Assembly: GCA_963575745.1 (NCBI GenBank)
Contig: CAUYUJ010020282.1
Coordinates: 609,629-673,628 of the forward strand
DNA from: Prorocentrum cordatum
Lineage: Eukaryota > Sar > Dinophyceae > Prorocentrales > Prorocentraceae
Length of the DNA stretch: 64,000 bases
Direction of reading: 5' to 3'
In this document: positions 42,428 to 55,134 of the stretch, piece after piece
Position numbering within the stretch: position 1 is the stretch's first letter
How the letters are laid out: every line of letters starts with the position of its first letter
Notes under the pieces: generated by a model
The model's input: the letters and a program-made list of their open reading frames with translations, nothing else
Told to the model about the DNA's origin: nothing
Database searches by the model: none
Position numbers and translations under genes: made by a program

Positions 42428-43594
42428 GCCTTCGTCGTCGTCGTCGTTGTAATCTTCGTCGTCCTTGTCGTCGTCGTCGTCGTCCTCGTCGTCGTCGCTT
42501 TCGAAGCCGTCGTCGTCGTCGTCGTCCTCGTCGTCGCCGTCTTCGTCGTCGTCGTCGTCGTCGGCGACGTTGTCGTCGCCGCTGTTGTTGTCGTCGTCGC
42601 CGCTGTCATCATCGTCGTCGTCGTCGTCGCCGCCATCGTCCTCGACGTCGTCGTCGTCGTCGCCTTCTCTCTCCGGCGACCCGCACCCATAGGAGAAGTC
42701 CAGTTGGACTTGTCCTATGGGTGGGGTGCTTGGCTCTCCGGCGACCCCCACCCATAGGAGAAGTCCAGCTGGACTTGTCCGATTGGCTCTCCCGCGACCC
42801 CCACCCATAGGAGAAGTCCAGCTGGACTTGTCCTATGGGTGGGGTGCTCGGCTCTCCGGGGACCCCCACCCATAGGAGAAGTCCAGCTGGACTTGTCCTA
42901 TGGGTGGGGTGCTTGGCTCTCTGGCAACCCCGACCCATATAGGGGAAGTCCAGCTGGACTTGTCCTATGGGTGGGGTGCTTGGCTCTCCGGCGAGCCCCA
43001 CCCATAGGAGAAGTCCAGCTGGACTTCTCCTATGGGTGGGGTGCTTGGCTCTCCGGCGATTCCCACCCATAGGAGAATTCCAGCTGGACTTGTCCTATGG
43101 GTGGGGTGCTTGGCTCTGCGGCGACCCCCACCCATAGGAGAAGTCCAGCTGGACTTGTCCTATGGTTGGGGTGCTTGGCTCTCCGGGGACCCCCCCCATA
43201 GGAGAAGTCCAGCTGGACTTGTCCTATTGGCTCTCCCGCAACCCCCACCCATAGGAGAAGTCCAGCTGGACTTGTCCTATGGGTGGTTTGCCTGGCTCTC
43301 CCGCAACCCCTACCCATAGGAGAAGTCCAACAAGACTTGTCCTATGTGTGGGGTGCTTGGCTCTCCGGCGACCCCCACCCATAGGAGAAGTCCAGCTGGA
43401 CTTGTCCTATGGGTGGGGTGCTTGGCTCTCCGGCGACCCCCACCCCCACCCATAGGAGAAGTCCAGCTGGACTTGTCCTATGGGTGGGGTGCTTTTCGCT
43501 CAGCGCGAAAAGCAAACGAAATTTCTCCTATGGGGGGGGGGGGTGTCTGGAGACCCCCGCCCCCCCATAAGGGGAATCGCCCTCACATATTGAT
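41501..43594 (+). repeat. Giant inverted repeat I, left arm
   Basis: Order of blocks: (CTC)n (41501-41535); tcctcatcc and ctgctgctgctg, then cctcatgctctgcaactga (about 41,575-41,593); (ACACCGG)n (41,595-41,830); (GTC/TCG)n (about 41,860-42,665); 13 copies of a palindromic ~65-bp unit (42,680-43,500); then the axis. The right arm has the same blocks in reverse order and complement. Confidence 0.85.
42680..43500 (+). repeat. Tandem palindrome array (~65-bp unit, 13 copies)
   Basis: Each unit holds a 36-base near-perfect palindrome with half-site cccataggagaagtccag and centre CAGCTG, joined by tggggtgcttggctctccgg. Most copies have one mismatch between the halves (17/18). The copy at 42996-43041 is a perfect 46-bp palindrome. 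The copy near 43,330 has lost the centre (aacaag). Peptides such as GEVQLDLSYGWG in long frames are repeat artefacts. Confidence 0.95.
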
Positions 43595-43616
43595 TCCTTA
43601 TGTGAGGGCGATCCCC
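43571..43616 (+). repeat. Axis hairpin of giant inverted repeat I
   Basis: ggggaatcgccctcacat (43571-43588) pairs with atgtgagggcgatcccc (43600-43616), with a single bulged A and an 11-base loop. Outside it, cgaaatttctcctatgg (43517) and its complement (about 43,647-43,663) continue the symmetry. Confidence 0.9.
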
Positions 43617-43987
43617 TGGGGGGGGGGGGTCTAGGACCCCCCCCCCCCATAGGAGAAATTTCGCTTGCTTTTAGCGCTGGAGTCGTAAAGCACCCCACCC
43701 ATAGGACAAGGTCCAGCTGGACTTTCCTATTGGGTGGGGGTCGCAGGAGAGCCGACACCCCACCCATGGATGAGTCCGCAGCTGACTTTCTCCTATGGGT
43801 GGGGGTCGCCGGAGAGCCAAGCACCCCACCCATAGGACAAGTCCAGCTGGACTTCTCTTACGGGTGGGGGTCCCCGGAGAGGGAAGGCGACGACAACGAT
43901 GACGATGTCGAGGACGATGGCGGCGACGAGGACGACGACGATGACGACAGCCGCGACGACGACGAAGACGATGACGACGACGATAAA

Positions 43988-44019
<32 letters not shown>

Positions 44020-45327
44020 GGGCGACGACGACGACGACGGCAGCGACGCCGACTACGATTACGACGACGAGGGGGACGACGACGGCGACGATGACGGCGA
44101 CGAGGGCGACGATAACGACGACGACGACGACGACGACGACGATAAAGACGACGACGACGAAGACGACGACGACGACGACGACGGGGGCGACGACGACGAC
44201 TGCTTCGATGGAGACGACGACGACGACGATAAAGACGACGACGACGAAGACGACGACGACGACGACGGGGGCGACGACGACGACTGCTTCGATGGAGACG
44301 ACGACGAAGACGACGACGACGAAGGCGACAACAACGACGACGATGACGAAGACGACGGCGACGACGACGAAGACGACTACTACTGCGTCGACGAAGACGA
44401 CAACGACGACGACGACGACCAGGGCGACGACGGCGACGAGGGCGACGACGACGACGAGGGCGACGACGACGACAAAGACGACAAAGACGACGACAAAGAC
44501 GACGACGACGACGACGACGACGAGGGCGACGACGCCGACGACGACGACGACGAGGGCGACGACGACTGAGACGACGAAGGCATGCACGATCCTTGCGGTG
44601 TGCGGGGTCCAGCGTCCGGCGTCCGGCGTCTGGCGTCCGGCGTCCGGTGTCCGCTGTCCTGTTTCCAATGTCCGGCGACCAGCGTCCGGCGTCTGGCGTC
44701 TGGCATCTGGCGTCCGGTGTCCGGTGTCTGGTGTCTGGTGTCCGTTGTCCTGTGTCCGGAGTCTGGTGTTCGGTGTCCCTGTCCGGGCGCCTGGTGTCCT
44801 GTGTCCGGTGTCTGGCGTCAGTTGCAGAGCATGAGGCGGGCGAGGAGCAGCAGCAGCAGGAGGATGAGGATGATGATGGTGATGAGGAGGAGGAGGGTAC
44901 CAATAATCATAATGAGGATGAGGATAAGCAGCAGGAGGACGAGGAGGAGGATGTTGAGGTGGAGGAGGGGGTTGAGGAGGATGAGGAGGATGGGGAGGAG
45001 GATAAGGAAGGGGTGGATAAGGAGGGGAATCAAGAGAATGAGGCTGAAGATGATGAGGAGGATGAGGAGAAGGAGAAGGAGGAGGATATTGAGGAGGATG
45101 ATGAGGATGATGAGGAAGAACTATATGATTACAATGACGATGATGAGCAGGAGGACAAGCAGCAGGACAAGGATACAGCAGCAGCAGGATGAGGAGAATG
45201 AGGATGAGGAGGAGAAGTAAGGAGCAGCAGGAGGATGATGATGATGATGATGGCGATGATGAAAAAGAGGGGGAGGTAGAGGAACAGGAGGAGGATGGGG
45301 AGGAGGAACAGCAGCAGAATGAGGATT

Positions 45328-45376
<49 letters not shown>

Positions 45377-45480
45377 GAGGGAATGAAGAGGATGAGGAGG
45401 AGGGAAGGAGGATGAGGAGGAGGTGGACGGGGAGAAGGAGGAGGAGAAAGAGTGGAAGATGATCAGGAGGATGAGGAGCA
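43595..45480 (-). repeat. Giant inverted repeat I, right arm
   Basis: Mirror blocks: three palindromic units (about 43,690-43,885); (GAC)n (43,890-44,565); (CCGGTGT)n (about 44,595-44,815); tcagttgcagagcatgaggc (about 44,818-44,837), which is complementary to the left-arm flank at about 41,575-41,593; then (GAG/GAT)n (44,850-45,480). It is shorter than the left arm mainly because it has 3 instead of 13 palindromic units. Confidence 0.85.
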
Positions 45481-45680
45481 GCAGGAGCGGGCCCCAACGG
45501 GCGTGCCGGACCGGCGGGTGGACCGTAACGGACGGGTCGGGTCGGGCGGGCGGGACATTAAAGTAGGAAACATCATCGAGTTGGCACGTGCGTGTCCTAA
45601 CGGGCGGACCGGGTCCGGCGGGCGGACCCTAACGGGCGGGCGGGTCGGTTTGGGCGGGACATTTAAATAGTGTTCAATCT
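45481..45680 (+). repeat. GGGCGGGTCGG-type duplicated segment
   Basis: Two roughly 100-bp copies ending in gggcgggacattaaagta and gggcgggacatttaaata, rich in gcgggcgg. No gene. Confidence 0.6.
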
Positions 45681-45689
45681 GTCTTGCTG

Positions 45690-46655
45690 AACCTCTGCGA
45701 GGGCGACGAGGGAGACGAAAACGACGAGGGCGAGGACGACGACGACGAAGTCGACGACGATGAAGGCGACGACGACGACGACGACGACGATGAAGGCGAC
45801 GACAACGACGAAGACCGCGACGACGACCCGTCCTCCTCCTCCTCCGCCTCCTTCTCCTCGTCTCCTCCTCCTCCTCCCTCTTCCTCCTCCTCCTCCCCCA
45901 CCTTCACAGTCATCAAAGCGTAATACTCGCTATGATCGTCAGCAGCGGCATCAACATCATCATGATCATCACCAGCATCGTCATCGTCATTATCATCACC
46001 ATCATCACCATCACCATCATCACCATCACCATCATCACCATCATCATCATCATCACCATCGTAACCACCATCACTACCATCACCGTCATCACTACTACTA
46101 CCACCACCACCATCATCATCACCATCATCACCATCATCACCACCAACATCGATATCGTCATCATCATCATCGTCGTCATCATCATCGTCATCATCATCAT
46201 CATCATCATCATGGCATGGTCAACTTCATTGACAGCTTCGTCATCACCGTAATCATCATCACCGTCATCGTCGTCGTCGTCGTCGTCTGCATCCATCGCA
46301 ATCGTTACCGTAGTCGCCATCAACACCAACATAAACATCATCATCGACGTCCGGGGCCGGTGTCCAGAGTCCGGTGTCTGGTGTCCGGTGTCCAATGATT
46401 CCAATGTCATGTGTCCGGTGTCCGGTGTCCGGTGTCCGGTGTCCGGTGTCCGTTGTCCAGTGTCCGGTGCCCGATGCCCGGTGCCCGGTGTCCAGTGCCC
46501 GGTGTCGGGTGTTTGGTGTCCGCTGTCTGGTATCCGGTGTCCAGTGTCCAGCGCGCGAGAATGGTTCTATAGTACGGCGACGGCGGCGACGACGACGACG
46601 ACGGGGGCGACGACGACGACGACGGCGACGACGACGATGACGACGATGCCGAGGC
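45690..46655. repeat. GAC, CTC, CAT and CCGGTGT simple-repeat cluster
   Basis: (GAC)n 45,700-45,830; (CTC)n 45,830-45,900; (CAT/CAC)n 45,930-46,215; (GTC)n near 46,270; (CCGGTGT)n 46,350-46,555, a third block of the heptamer of the giant inverted repeat; then (GAC)n 46,575-46,650. No coding content. Confidence 0.9.
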
Positions 46656-47345
46656 CCCGGCAGGTCACCGAGGTTGGTGACCTCGCGAGGCCCTTTGGAG
46701 GCCTGGGCGGGCCACCGAATGCCGAATACAGGACGGTGACCTTGCGAGGCCCGTTGGAGGCCCGAGGCCCGTTGAAGGCCACGGAAGGTCACCGAGGTCC
46801 GTGACCCTGCGAGGCTCGTTGGAACTCCTGGCAGGCCACCGCATATGTCAAACACGGGCCGGTGACCTTGCGTGGCCCGCTGGAGGCCCGGGCAGGTCAC
46901 CGAGGTCGGTGACCCCGCGAGGCCCGTTGAGGGCCCCGGGAGGTCACCGAGGTCGGTGATTTTGCGAGGCTCTTTGGAGCCCCTGGCAGGTCACTTAGTC
47001 TCAAACCCAGGCCGGTGGCCTTGCGAAGCCCGCTGAAAGCCCGAAGGTCTCCGAGGTGGGTGTCCTCATGGGGCCCGTTGAAGGCCCTGACATGTTACTG
47101 AGACCTTGCAAGGCTCTTTGGACCCCCCGGCATGTGACCGTATATCGAACACAGGCCAGTGACCTTGCGTGGCCCGCTGGAGGCGCCAACAAGTCACCGA
47201 GGTCGTTGACCTCGCGAGGCCCGTTGAGGGCCCCGGGAGGTCGCCGACGACGGTGACCTCGCGAGGCTTTTTGGAGGCCCTGGCAGGTCACCGATCACCG
47301 AGGTCGGTGACTTTGCGAGGCTCGCTGGCCCCTACAGTGGAAGCC
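46655..47345 (+). repeat. ~60-bp satellite (gaggtcggtgacc core)
   Basis: About a dozen degenerate units with caccgaggtcggtgacctcg and gaggcccgttggaggccc. The segment ggtcaccgaggtcggtgacc is itself partly self-complementary. It abuts the 63-bp satellite that starts at about 47,350. Confidence 0.8.
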
Positions 47346-47349
47346 ATAG

Positions 47350-49900
47350 GCATCCTTGCAACTCTGGGCTAAGAGATGTCGTGACCTGAGCAGGTCCAGT
47401 CCAAATTACCTTAGACATCCTCGCAAGTCTGGGCTCAGACATGCCGCGCGCGAGGTGAATCAGACAATTTTGCCTCAGACATTCTCGCGACTCTGGCCTC
47501 AGAGATGCCTGAACCTGAGGTGACCTGGTCCGTTTCGCCTGAGACATCTTCGCAAATTTGAGCTCCCAGCTGCCATGCGCCAGGTGGTCTGGCCAGTTCC
47601 GCCTGAGATATCTTCGCAACTCTGGGCTTAGATGCCGTGCGCGAGATGGTGCGGCCGGGCTTGCCTGAGCATCCTCGCAACACTGGGCTCAGATACGCCC
47701 TGACTTGATGTGGTACAGCCCGTTTCGACTGAGATATCCTCGCAACTCTGGGCTCAGAGATGCCTTTCGCGAGGTGGTCTGGCCCATTTTGCCTGAGACA
47801 CCCTTGCAGTTCTGGGTTAAGACTCAGACATGCCGCGCACGAAACGGTCCTGACATTCTCGCCCGAGACATCATCGCAACTCTGGGATTGGAGATGCTCT
47901 GACCTGATGTGGTCTGGCCCGATTCGCTTGAAACATTTCCGCAACTCCAAACTCAGATATGCCCTGACTTGAGGTGGTCCGGCCCAGTTCGCTTGGGACA
48001 TTCTCGCAACTCTGGTCTCCGAGATGCCACGTGCGAGGTGGTCCTGCCAGTTTCGCCTGAGGTATCCTCGCAACTCTGGGCTCCTAGATGTCGCGCGCAG
48101 GGTGATTAAACCATTTTCGCCTCCGACATCCTCGGAATTCTGGGCTCCACCATGCCGCGCGCGAAAATCTGGCCAACTTTCCCCGAGACATCCTCGCAAT
48201 TCTGGGCTCAGAGGTACTCTGACCTGAGGTGGTCTGGCCCTTTCCGCCCGAGAGCATTAATCCGCAAGTGCACCACTACCCTGCCCCCTGACGCCACCAC
48301 CATCCCCCACCACAGCAATCGCCCTCTAATCACACACCCCCTCGATCCTCCCAGTACCGTGCTCCACGCCGCCCCCCCACCCAAAGACCCCCCAAACCCC
48401 AGTTGCATTAACCTAACCACCCCCGGCTGGACAAACCGAGCCGGGCCCCACCTCCAAGCCGCTTCGCAACTATGGGCTCAGGCATGCCGCGCGCGAGGTT
48501 GGCCGGCGCGCTTCGCCTGAGGCATCCTCGCAACTCCAGCCTCAGAGACGTTGCGCGCGAGGTGGTCTGGCCAGGCTCAAGGATGCCCTGAATTGAGGTA
48601 GCCCGGCCAGTTTCGCCTGAGACCTTTTCGCAACGCTGGGCTCCGAGATGTGGCGCGCTAGGTGGCCCAACCCGTTCGCCTGAGACATCCTCGCAACTGG
48701 GCCAGGACCACACGACTAGTTATCGAGTCGTCCTCCAGGAGGGGTTCAACCGCCCATGGCCCAAGGGGGCAGTTAACCGGTGCCGAGGCGAGAGCCGGAT
48801 TTCTGATTCATGTGGAACGACGTCTCAGGCGGGAGCGCCAGGCCGGAATATATATGTGGAGGAAATTTCCGGCGAGAGGAGAAATATGAAGGCAAGAAGG
48901 ATAACCTTAAGTACAAGGAAGGGCGAGGAGAACCCGGATGAGGAAGAGCATCAGGAGCACGATGATGAGAAGGATGATACAGAGGAGGAGGAGGAGGAGG
49001 AGGAGGAGGAAAGTCACGGCGAGAAGGAGGAGGAACGGCATGAGGATGCGGAGGAGAAGGGAAGACGATGAGGTTGCGTAGGAGGGTGGGCGGCGAGAAA
49101 CACGATGAGGGCGGCGACATAAACAACGACGACGACATTAATAACGACAAGGGCGCACGCAAATCAGGAACAGGAGGACGGTGACTCGGAGGACGAGAAC
49201 AAGTTTTGAAGCCACGTTAGATCTAGAGTCGTTGATGGGGATGCTGGACCCGGGCCTTAATATATTCCTCCTTCGTCGCTGCTCCGCGTCATCCTTCTGC
49301 TGCTGCTGCCCCTCACATCCCCCGTCCCTCCGCTGCTCTCTTGTCACGTCTCGCCCGCCGTCCCCCCCCACGCACTTCTCGCTCCTCACTTTCCACGCTT
49401 GTCCAAGGAGGAATTAAAGAGGATCAGATGGGCCGCAGATGCGCAGAGTATCAAACAGCCGAGGAAGATACAGCGGAGGATGAAGATGAATAATATGATT
49501 GCCGTGACGAGGTGGATCGCAACGATGGCGGCGACCCGCCGACCATGACGACTGCAATTTATCACAACGGCATCGGCGCTCAAGGTGACGACGACAACGT
49601 TTGCAATGATTCGTCATGAAGTTGATTGCGAGTGAATTTGATGATGAGCACGGTGGTGATGACGATGACCACGATGATGATAAGGACGATGATGATGATG
49701 ACGATGATGGCGATGATAATGATGATAACGCCGACGACAACGATGAGGGTCCTGATGACGACGACGGCGACGACTACGACGAAGACGAATCGGATGAACG
49801 GGCGGCCGCCCGCCGCGGCAGAAGCGGACGGCCGGCCGAGGCCGCGGCAAACGCCCAAGAGATCTACGCGGCGGCCTCTGCTGAGAGAAAGTCTGCGCTG
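47350..49900 (+). repeat. Giant inverted repeat II, left arm
   Basis: 63-bp satellite in the orientation cctgagacatcctcgcaact (47,350-48,255 and 48,455-48,710, interrupted by unrelated C-rich DNA), followed by unique arm sequence. Landmarks with complementary partners on the right: agggggcagttaaccgg (48764-48780), gccgaggcgag (about 48,781), ggcgagaggaga (about 48,873) and gacaagggcgcacgcaaatc (49,147-49,166). Confidence 0.8.
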
Positions 49901-49910
49901 CAAGGCTCTT

Positions 49911-49942
49911 CTCAGCAGGGGCACCCGGGTGCCTCTGCTGAG
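49911..49942 (+). repeat. 32-bp palindrome at the axis of giant inverted repeat II
   Basis: Half-sites ctcagcaggggcaccc and gggtgcctctgctgag match in 15 of 16 positions. It lies within about 50 bp of the axis calculated from arm landmarks (about 49,880). Related ctcagcag and ctctgctgag motifs recur between 49,870 and 50,170, so a small palindromic family occupies the centre. Confidence 0.85.
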
Positions 49943-52925
49943 AAGGCGCGGGCCTGATCCCGGGATCGCTCGCTGGGCGTGATGAGACGACGCCCTCCAA
50001 GTAGAGCTTGTTTCATCAGGGCCAGACGACGATCCCAGGGTCAGACCCGCGTCCTCTCAGCAGAGGCACCCGCGTGCCTCGGTGGGAAGACCCCTACAGC
50101 GCAAACCTCATCTCAGCAGACGCCGCCGTGTAGATCCTAGACGTTCGCCGCGCCACGTGCTCTCAGCAGGGCCGCTGGGTTGGCCTTGCCGAGAACGCGT
50201 AGAATGCGGCAAACGCCTAAGACCCCAGGGGCAGGGGGCTCGACGGGAACGAACCGCTGTTGGTGTCGGCTGTATCTTCTGTTGAAATACCGATGCCGAT
50301 CATGGCTTGGTACTGGTACCTGCACCGGCATCGGTACTGGTATCGACAGCGATACTGCTACCGACAGGCGCATAACCGTTCTTAGCATCAACATTCGCAC
50401 AGTCCAAGGGGGCCCTGCGGGAGTCTGGAGGAGAGAGGGGGCTGCAAGGAGGAGCAGGAGGGGCATGGGGGGAGATGGAGGAGGCAGCAGCAGAAGGAGG
50501 ACCAGGACAAGGATGGAGACGAGGCGGAGAAGCATCACCAACATACCGATTTATCGGCTCAGTCCAGCGTCCCCGAGAGCGATTTTGAGCCAGGATGGCT
50601 CCAAATATTGTTCGCGCGCCCACCGAATCATCGTCCTCCCGCCCCTGATTTGCATGCGCCCTTGTCATCATCACAGTCGTCGTCATTGCTGACATCGTCC
50701 TCTATGCCAATAGTTCTTGCCCTCTCCCCCTTCCCAGACCTCCTTCTCCTCCCCCTCCTTCTCCCCCCCCCCTCATCCCGTTCCTCCTTCTCCTCGTCTT
50801 TCCTCTCCCTCCTCCTCTTTTTTTTCTCACTATCACCATCGTGTTCCTGATGTTATTCCTCCTGGTTCTTCTCTCCCCACCTCGCTCTCCTGGTTCTCCT
50901 CCTCGCCCTCAAAGTTCTCCTCTCGCTGGAGATTTCAACGTGTACCAGGGCGTGTCAGAAATTCATGTTCTCGCCTCGGCGCCGGCTAACTGCCCCCTCG
51001 GGGCAGGGGCGCCTGGACCCCTCCTGGGGCGCAACTCGATATTTGCGATGTAATGTGACAGGAAGCTTGGGCCTGGCCCCATCTGACTCCTCCTCTCCCA
51101 CCTCTCGGAGCCCAGTTGTGAGGATGTCTCAGGCAAAACTGACTGGGCTACCTCGTGCGCGGCATCTCGGAGCCCAGAGTTGCGAGGAGGTCTCAGGCGA
51201 AATTGGCCCGACCATCTCTCGCGCGGCATTTTGGAGCCCAGAGTTGCGAGGATGGATCAGGCAAATCTGGCCAGAGTACCTCGAGCGCATCATCTCTGTG
51301 CCCGGAGTTGCGGGGATGCATCAGGCCATATTGGCCAAGCGACCTCGGGCGCGGCATGTCTGAACCCAGAGTTGCGAAGATGTCTCAGGCGAAAATGGGC
51401 CAGATCACCTCAAGTCAGGAGCATCTCTGAGCCCAGAATTGCGAGGATGTCTCAGGCGAACCGGACCGGACAACCTCACGCGTCGCAATTTCGAGCCCAG
51501 AGTTGTGAGGATGTCTCTGGCGACATGGGCCAGATCACCTCAGGCCACAACAGTTCAGAGACCAAAGTTGCGAGGATGTCTCAGGCGAAACGGGCCCGAC
51601 CACCTCGCACGCGGCATCTCTGAGCCTGGAGTTGCGAGGATGTCCCAGGCGAAACAGGCTGGACCACCTTTTATCAGAGTATCCCTGAGCCCGCGCGCGA
51701 CATCTTGGAGCCCAGAGTTGCGAAGATGTCGCAGGCAAAATTAGCCGGACCGCTTCGCGCGCGGCATCTCGGAGCCCAGAGTTGCGAGGAGGTCTGAGGC
51801 GAGTTTAACTGGGCCACCTCGCGCCTGGCATCTCGGATCTCAGAGTTGCGTGAATGCCCTGGGCGAATGGGGCCAGACCACCTCAGGTCAGGGCATATCT
51901 GAACCCAGAGTTGCGAGGATGTCACAGGCGAGTCGTGCTGGACCAACTCAGTCAGAGCATTTCCGATCCCAGAGTTTCGATGATGCCTCTGGCGAAACGG
52001 GCCCGACCACCTCGCACGCGGCATCTCTGAGCCTGGAGTTGTGAGGATGTCCCAGGCGAAACAGGCTGGACCACCTTATGTCAGAGTATCCCTGAGCCCA
52101 CGCGCGACAACTTGGAGCCCAAAGTTGCGAAGATGTCGCAGGCAAAATTAGCCGGACCGCTTCGCGCGCGGCATCTCGGAGCCCAGAGTTGCGAGGAGGT
52201 CGGAGGCGAGTTTAATTGGGCCACCTCGCGCCTGGCATCTCGGATCTCAGAGTTGCGTGAATGCCCTGGGCGAATGGGGCCAGACCACCTCAGGTCAGGG
52301 CATGTCTGAGCCCAGAGTTGCGAGGATGTCATAGGCGAATCGTGCTGGACCAACTCAGTCAGAGCATTTCCGATTCCAGAGTTTCGATGATGCCTCTGGC
52401 GAAAATGGGCAAGACCACCTCGCGAGAGGTTTCTCGGAACCCAGAGCTGCGAGGAGGTCTCGGGCGAAGTGGGCCCGAACCACATCAATCTAGGACATAT
52501 ATGAGCCAGGATTTGCAAGGATCCTCAGGCGAGCCGGGCCGCACCTCTTCGCGCGCGGCATCTGGGAGCCCAGAGTTGCGAAGATGTCTCAGGCGAAATT
52601 GGCCAGACCACCTCGCGCGCGGCATCTCGCAGAGTTGGGGAGGATGTCTCAGGCGAGAATGTCTGAAATAAGCTTTTCCAGATCACCTCGCGCTCGGCAT
52701 GTCTGAGCCAAGAGTTGCGAGTATGTCTGGGGCGAAACGGGCTGGACATCCTCAGGTTAGGGGCATATCTGAGCCCAGAGTTGCGAGGACGTCTCAGACG
52801 AAATAGACTGGACCACTTCGCGCGTGGCATCTTGGATCCCAGAGTTGCGAGGATGAGTCAGGCGAAATGGGCCAGGCCACCTTGCCCCTGGCAGCTCGGA
52901 GCCCAGAGTTGCGAGGAACTCTCAA
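49943..52925 (-). repeat. Giant inverted repeat II, right arm
   Basis: Unique arm (about 50,420-51,075) with ccggctaactgccccct (50982-50998) and gatttgcatgcgcccttgtc (50,649-50,668) complementary to left-arm landmarks. Then 63-bp satellite in the orientation gttgcgaggatgtctcaggc (51,090-52,925, about 29 units). The 63-bp period keeps a 21-residue repeat peptide open, which explains frames such as 51180-51623. I infer no protein. Confidence 0.8.
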
Positions 52926-53060
52926 CGCAACGCAGCGCAGCGCAATTGGAAGTGACGCAACAGAAATGTAATCCCATGCGTTGTAATGCCATGCAATGCA
53001 ATGCAACGCAATGCAATGGCATTCCATGCAAGTGCAATGCAGCATATGCAAAATGCAAGT
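52926..53060 (+). repeat. GCAATGC microsatellite
   Basis: cgcagcgcag followed by degenerate atgcaatgcaacgc units, similar to the short stretch at 35,380-35,505. Confidence 0.8.
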
Positions 53061-53765
53061 GCAGATGGGCATGAGACAGAGGCTTCCACTGTGGGGGATG
53101 CGGGATAAAGAGAGAGAGAGAGAGAGGGAGAGAAGGATCGCGATGAGGAGGATGTGGAGTTGTTTTCCAGGTCTCTCCATGCAACTTGGCATGAACCACA
53201 GTGCAACACCAGTAGCAGGAGGCGCGGCTGGCAACAGGATCCAGCACATCGGAAGCGAACATAGCAGGAACACGACGAGGGCCGCCGAAAGCCGCCGAGG
53301 GCCGCCGAAGGCCGCCAGGGGCTGCCGAAAGCCACCGGCGGCCGCTGAAGGCCGCCGAGGGGCGACGAGGCAGAGGAGGGGGAGGAGGAGGAGGAGGAGG
53401 AGGAGGAGGAGGAGGAGGAGGAGGAGGAGGAGGAGGAGGAGGAGGAGGAGGAGGAGGGGGGGAGGGAAGGAGGGGAGGAGGAGGAGGAGGAGGGAGGAGG
53501 AGGAAAGAGGAGGAGAGGAGGAGGGGAGGAGGAAGAGGAGGGGGAGGAGAGGAGGAGGAGAGGGGGGGGGAGTGAAGGGGGAGGAGGGGGGAGGTGAGGA
53601 GGAGGAGGACAGGGGAGGGAGGGAGAGGGGGAGGAGGCAAGGAGGAAGAGGAGGGAGAGGACGAGGTGGTAGTAGGACGTGAAAAGAGGAAGGAAGGGGA
53701 GGAGGACAGGAGGAGGAAGTGGAGGAGGAGGAGAAGGAGGAGGACGACGAGGAGGAAAAACAAGA
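53061..53765 (+). repeat. GCCGCCGAAG minisatellite and long purine (GAG)n tract
   Basis: A unique stretch to 53,280, gccgccgaag units to 53,355, then about 400 bp of nearly pure purine (GAG/GGA/GGG). The purine tract could adopt triplex or quadruplex structures. Confidence 0.9.
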
Positions 53766-53983
53766 CCAGCAGCAGGAGGCGGAGCTGACAACTGGATCAA
53801 GCACATCTGGAGCCCACTTAGCAGAACAGAAGCCCACTTAGGCCCAAGGAGCACGACTTATCGCGCGCGCAAAGACGAAACCCTTCCAAAACCTCAGTGT
53901 TAGTTTAACGAATTTAAACATGAAAACATCAAAAACCCAATGGTTCTTTTATCTTTATATTTATATATGATATGATATTTAAA

Positions 53984-53984
<1 letters not shown>
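53766..53984. other. Unique, increasingly AT-rich sequence before a poly(A)
   Basis: GC-rich to about 53,880, then AT-rich (tttatctttatatttatata). No gene. It may be the 3' end of a retroposed sequence whose tail is the following A run. Confidence 0.4.

Positions 53985-54066
<82 letters not shown>
53985..54066 (+). repeat. Poly(A) run, about 80 bases
   Basis: Uninterrupted A run, by far the longest in the window. It is preceded by gatatttaaaat and followed directly by HOR-like cgcgcgctcttgcgaa. Confidence 0.95.

Positions 54067-55134
<1,068 letters not shown>

Noticed and set aside
41825-44570. Frames of 200-500 codons rich in Val, Arg, Ser or Asp
   Set aside because: GTC/GAC triplet repeats have no stop codons in most frames; six-frame openness and the repeat structure explain them.
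51155-52671. Open frames with a 21-residue repeated peptide (RGCLRRNGPDHLARGIS-like)
   Set aside because: The satellite period is 63 bp, a multiple of three. The frame is maintained by period length, and several frames and both arms show it.
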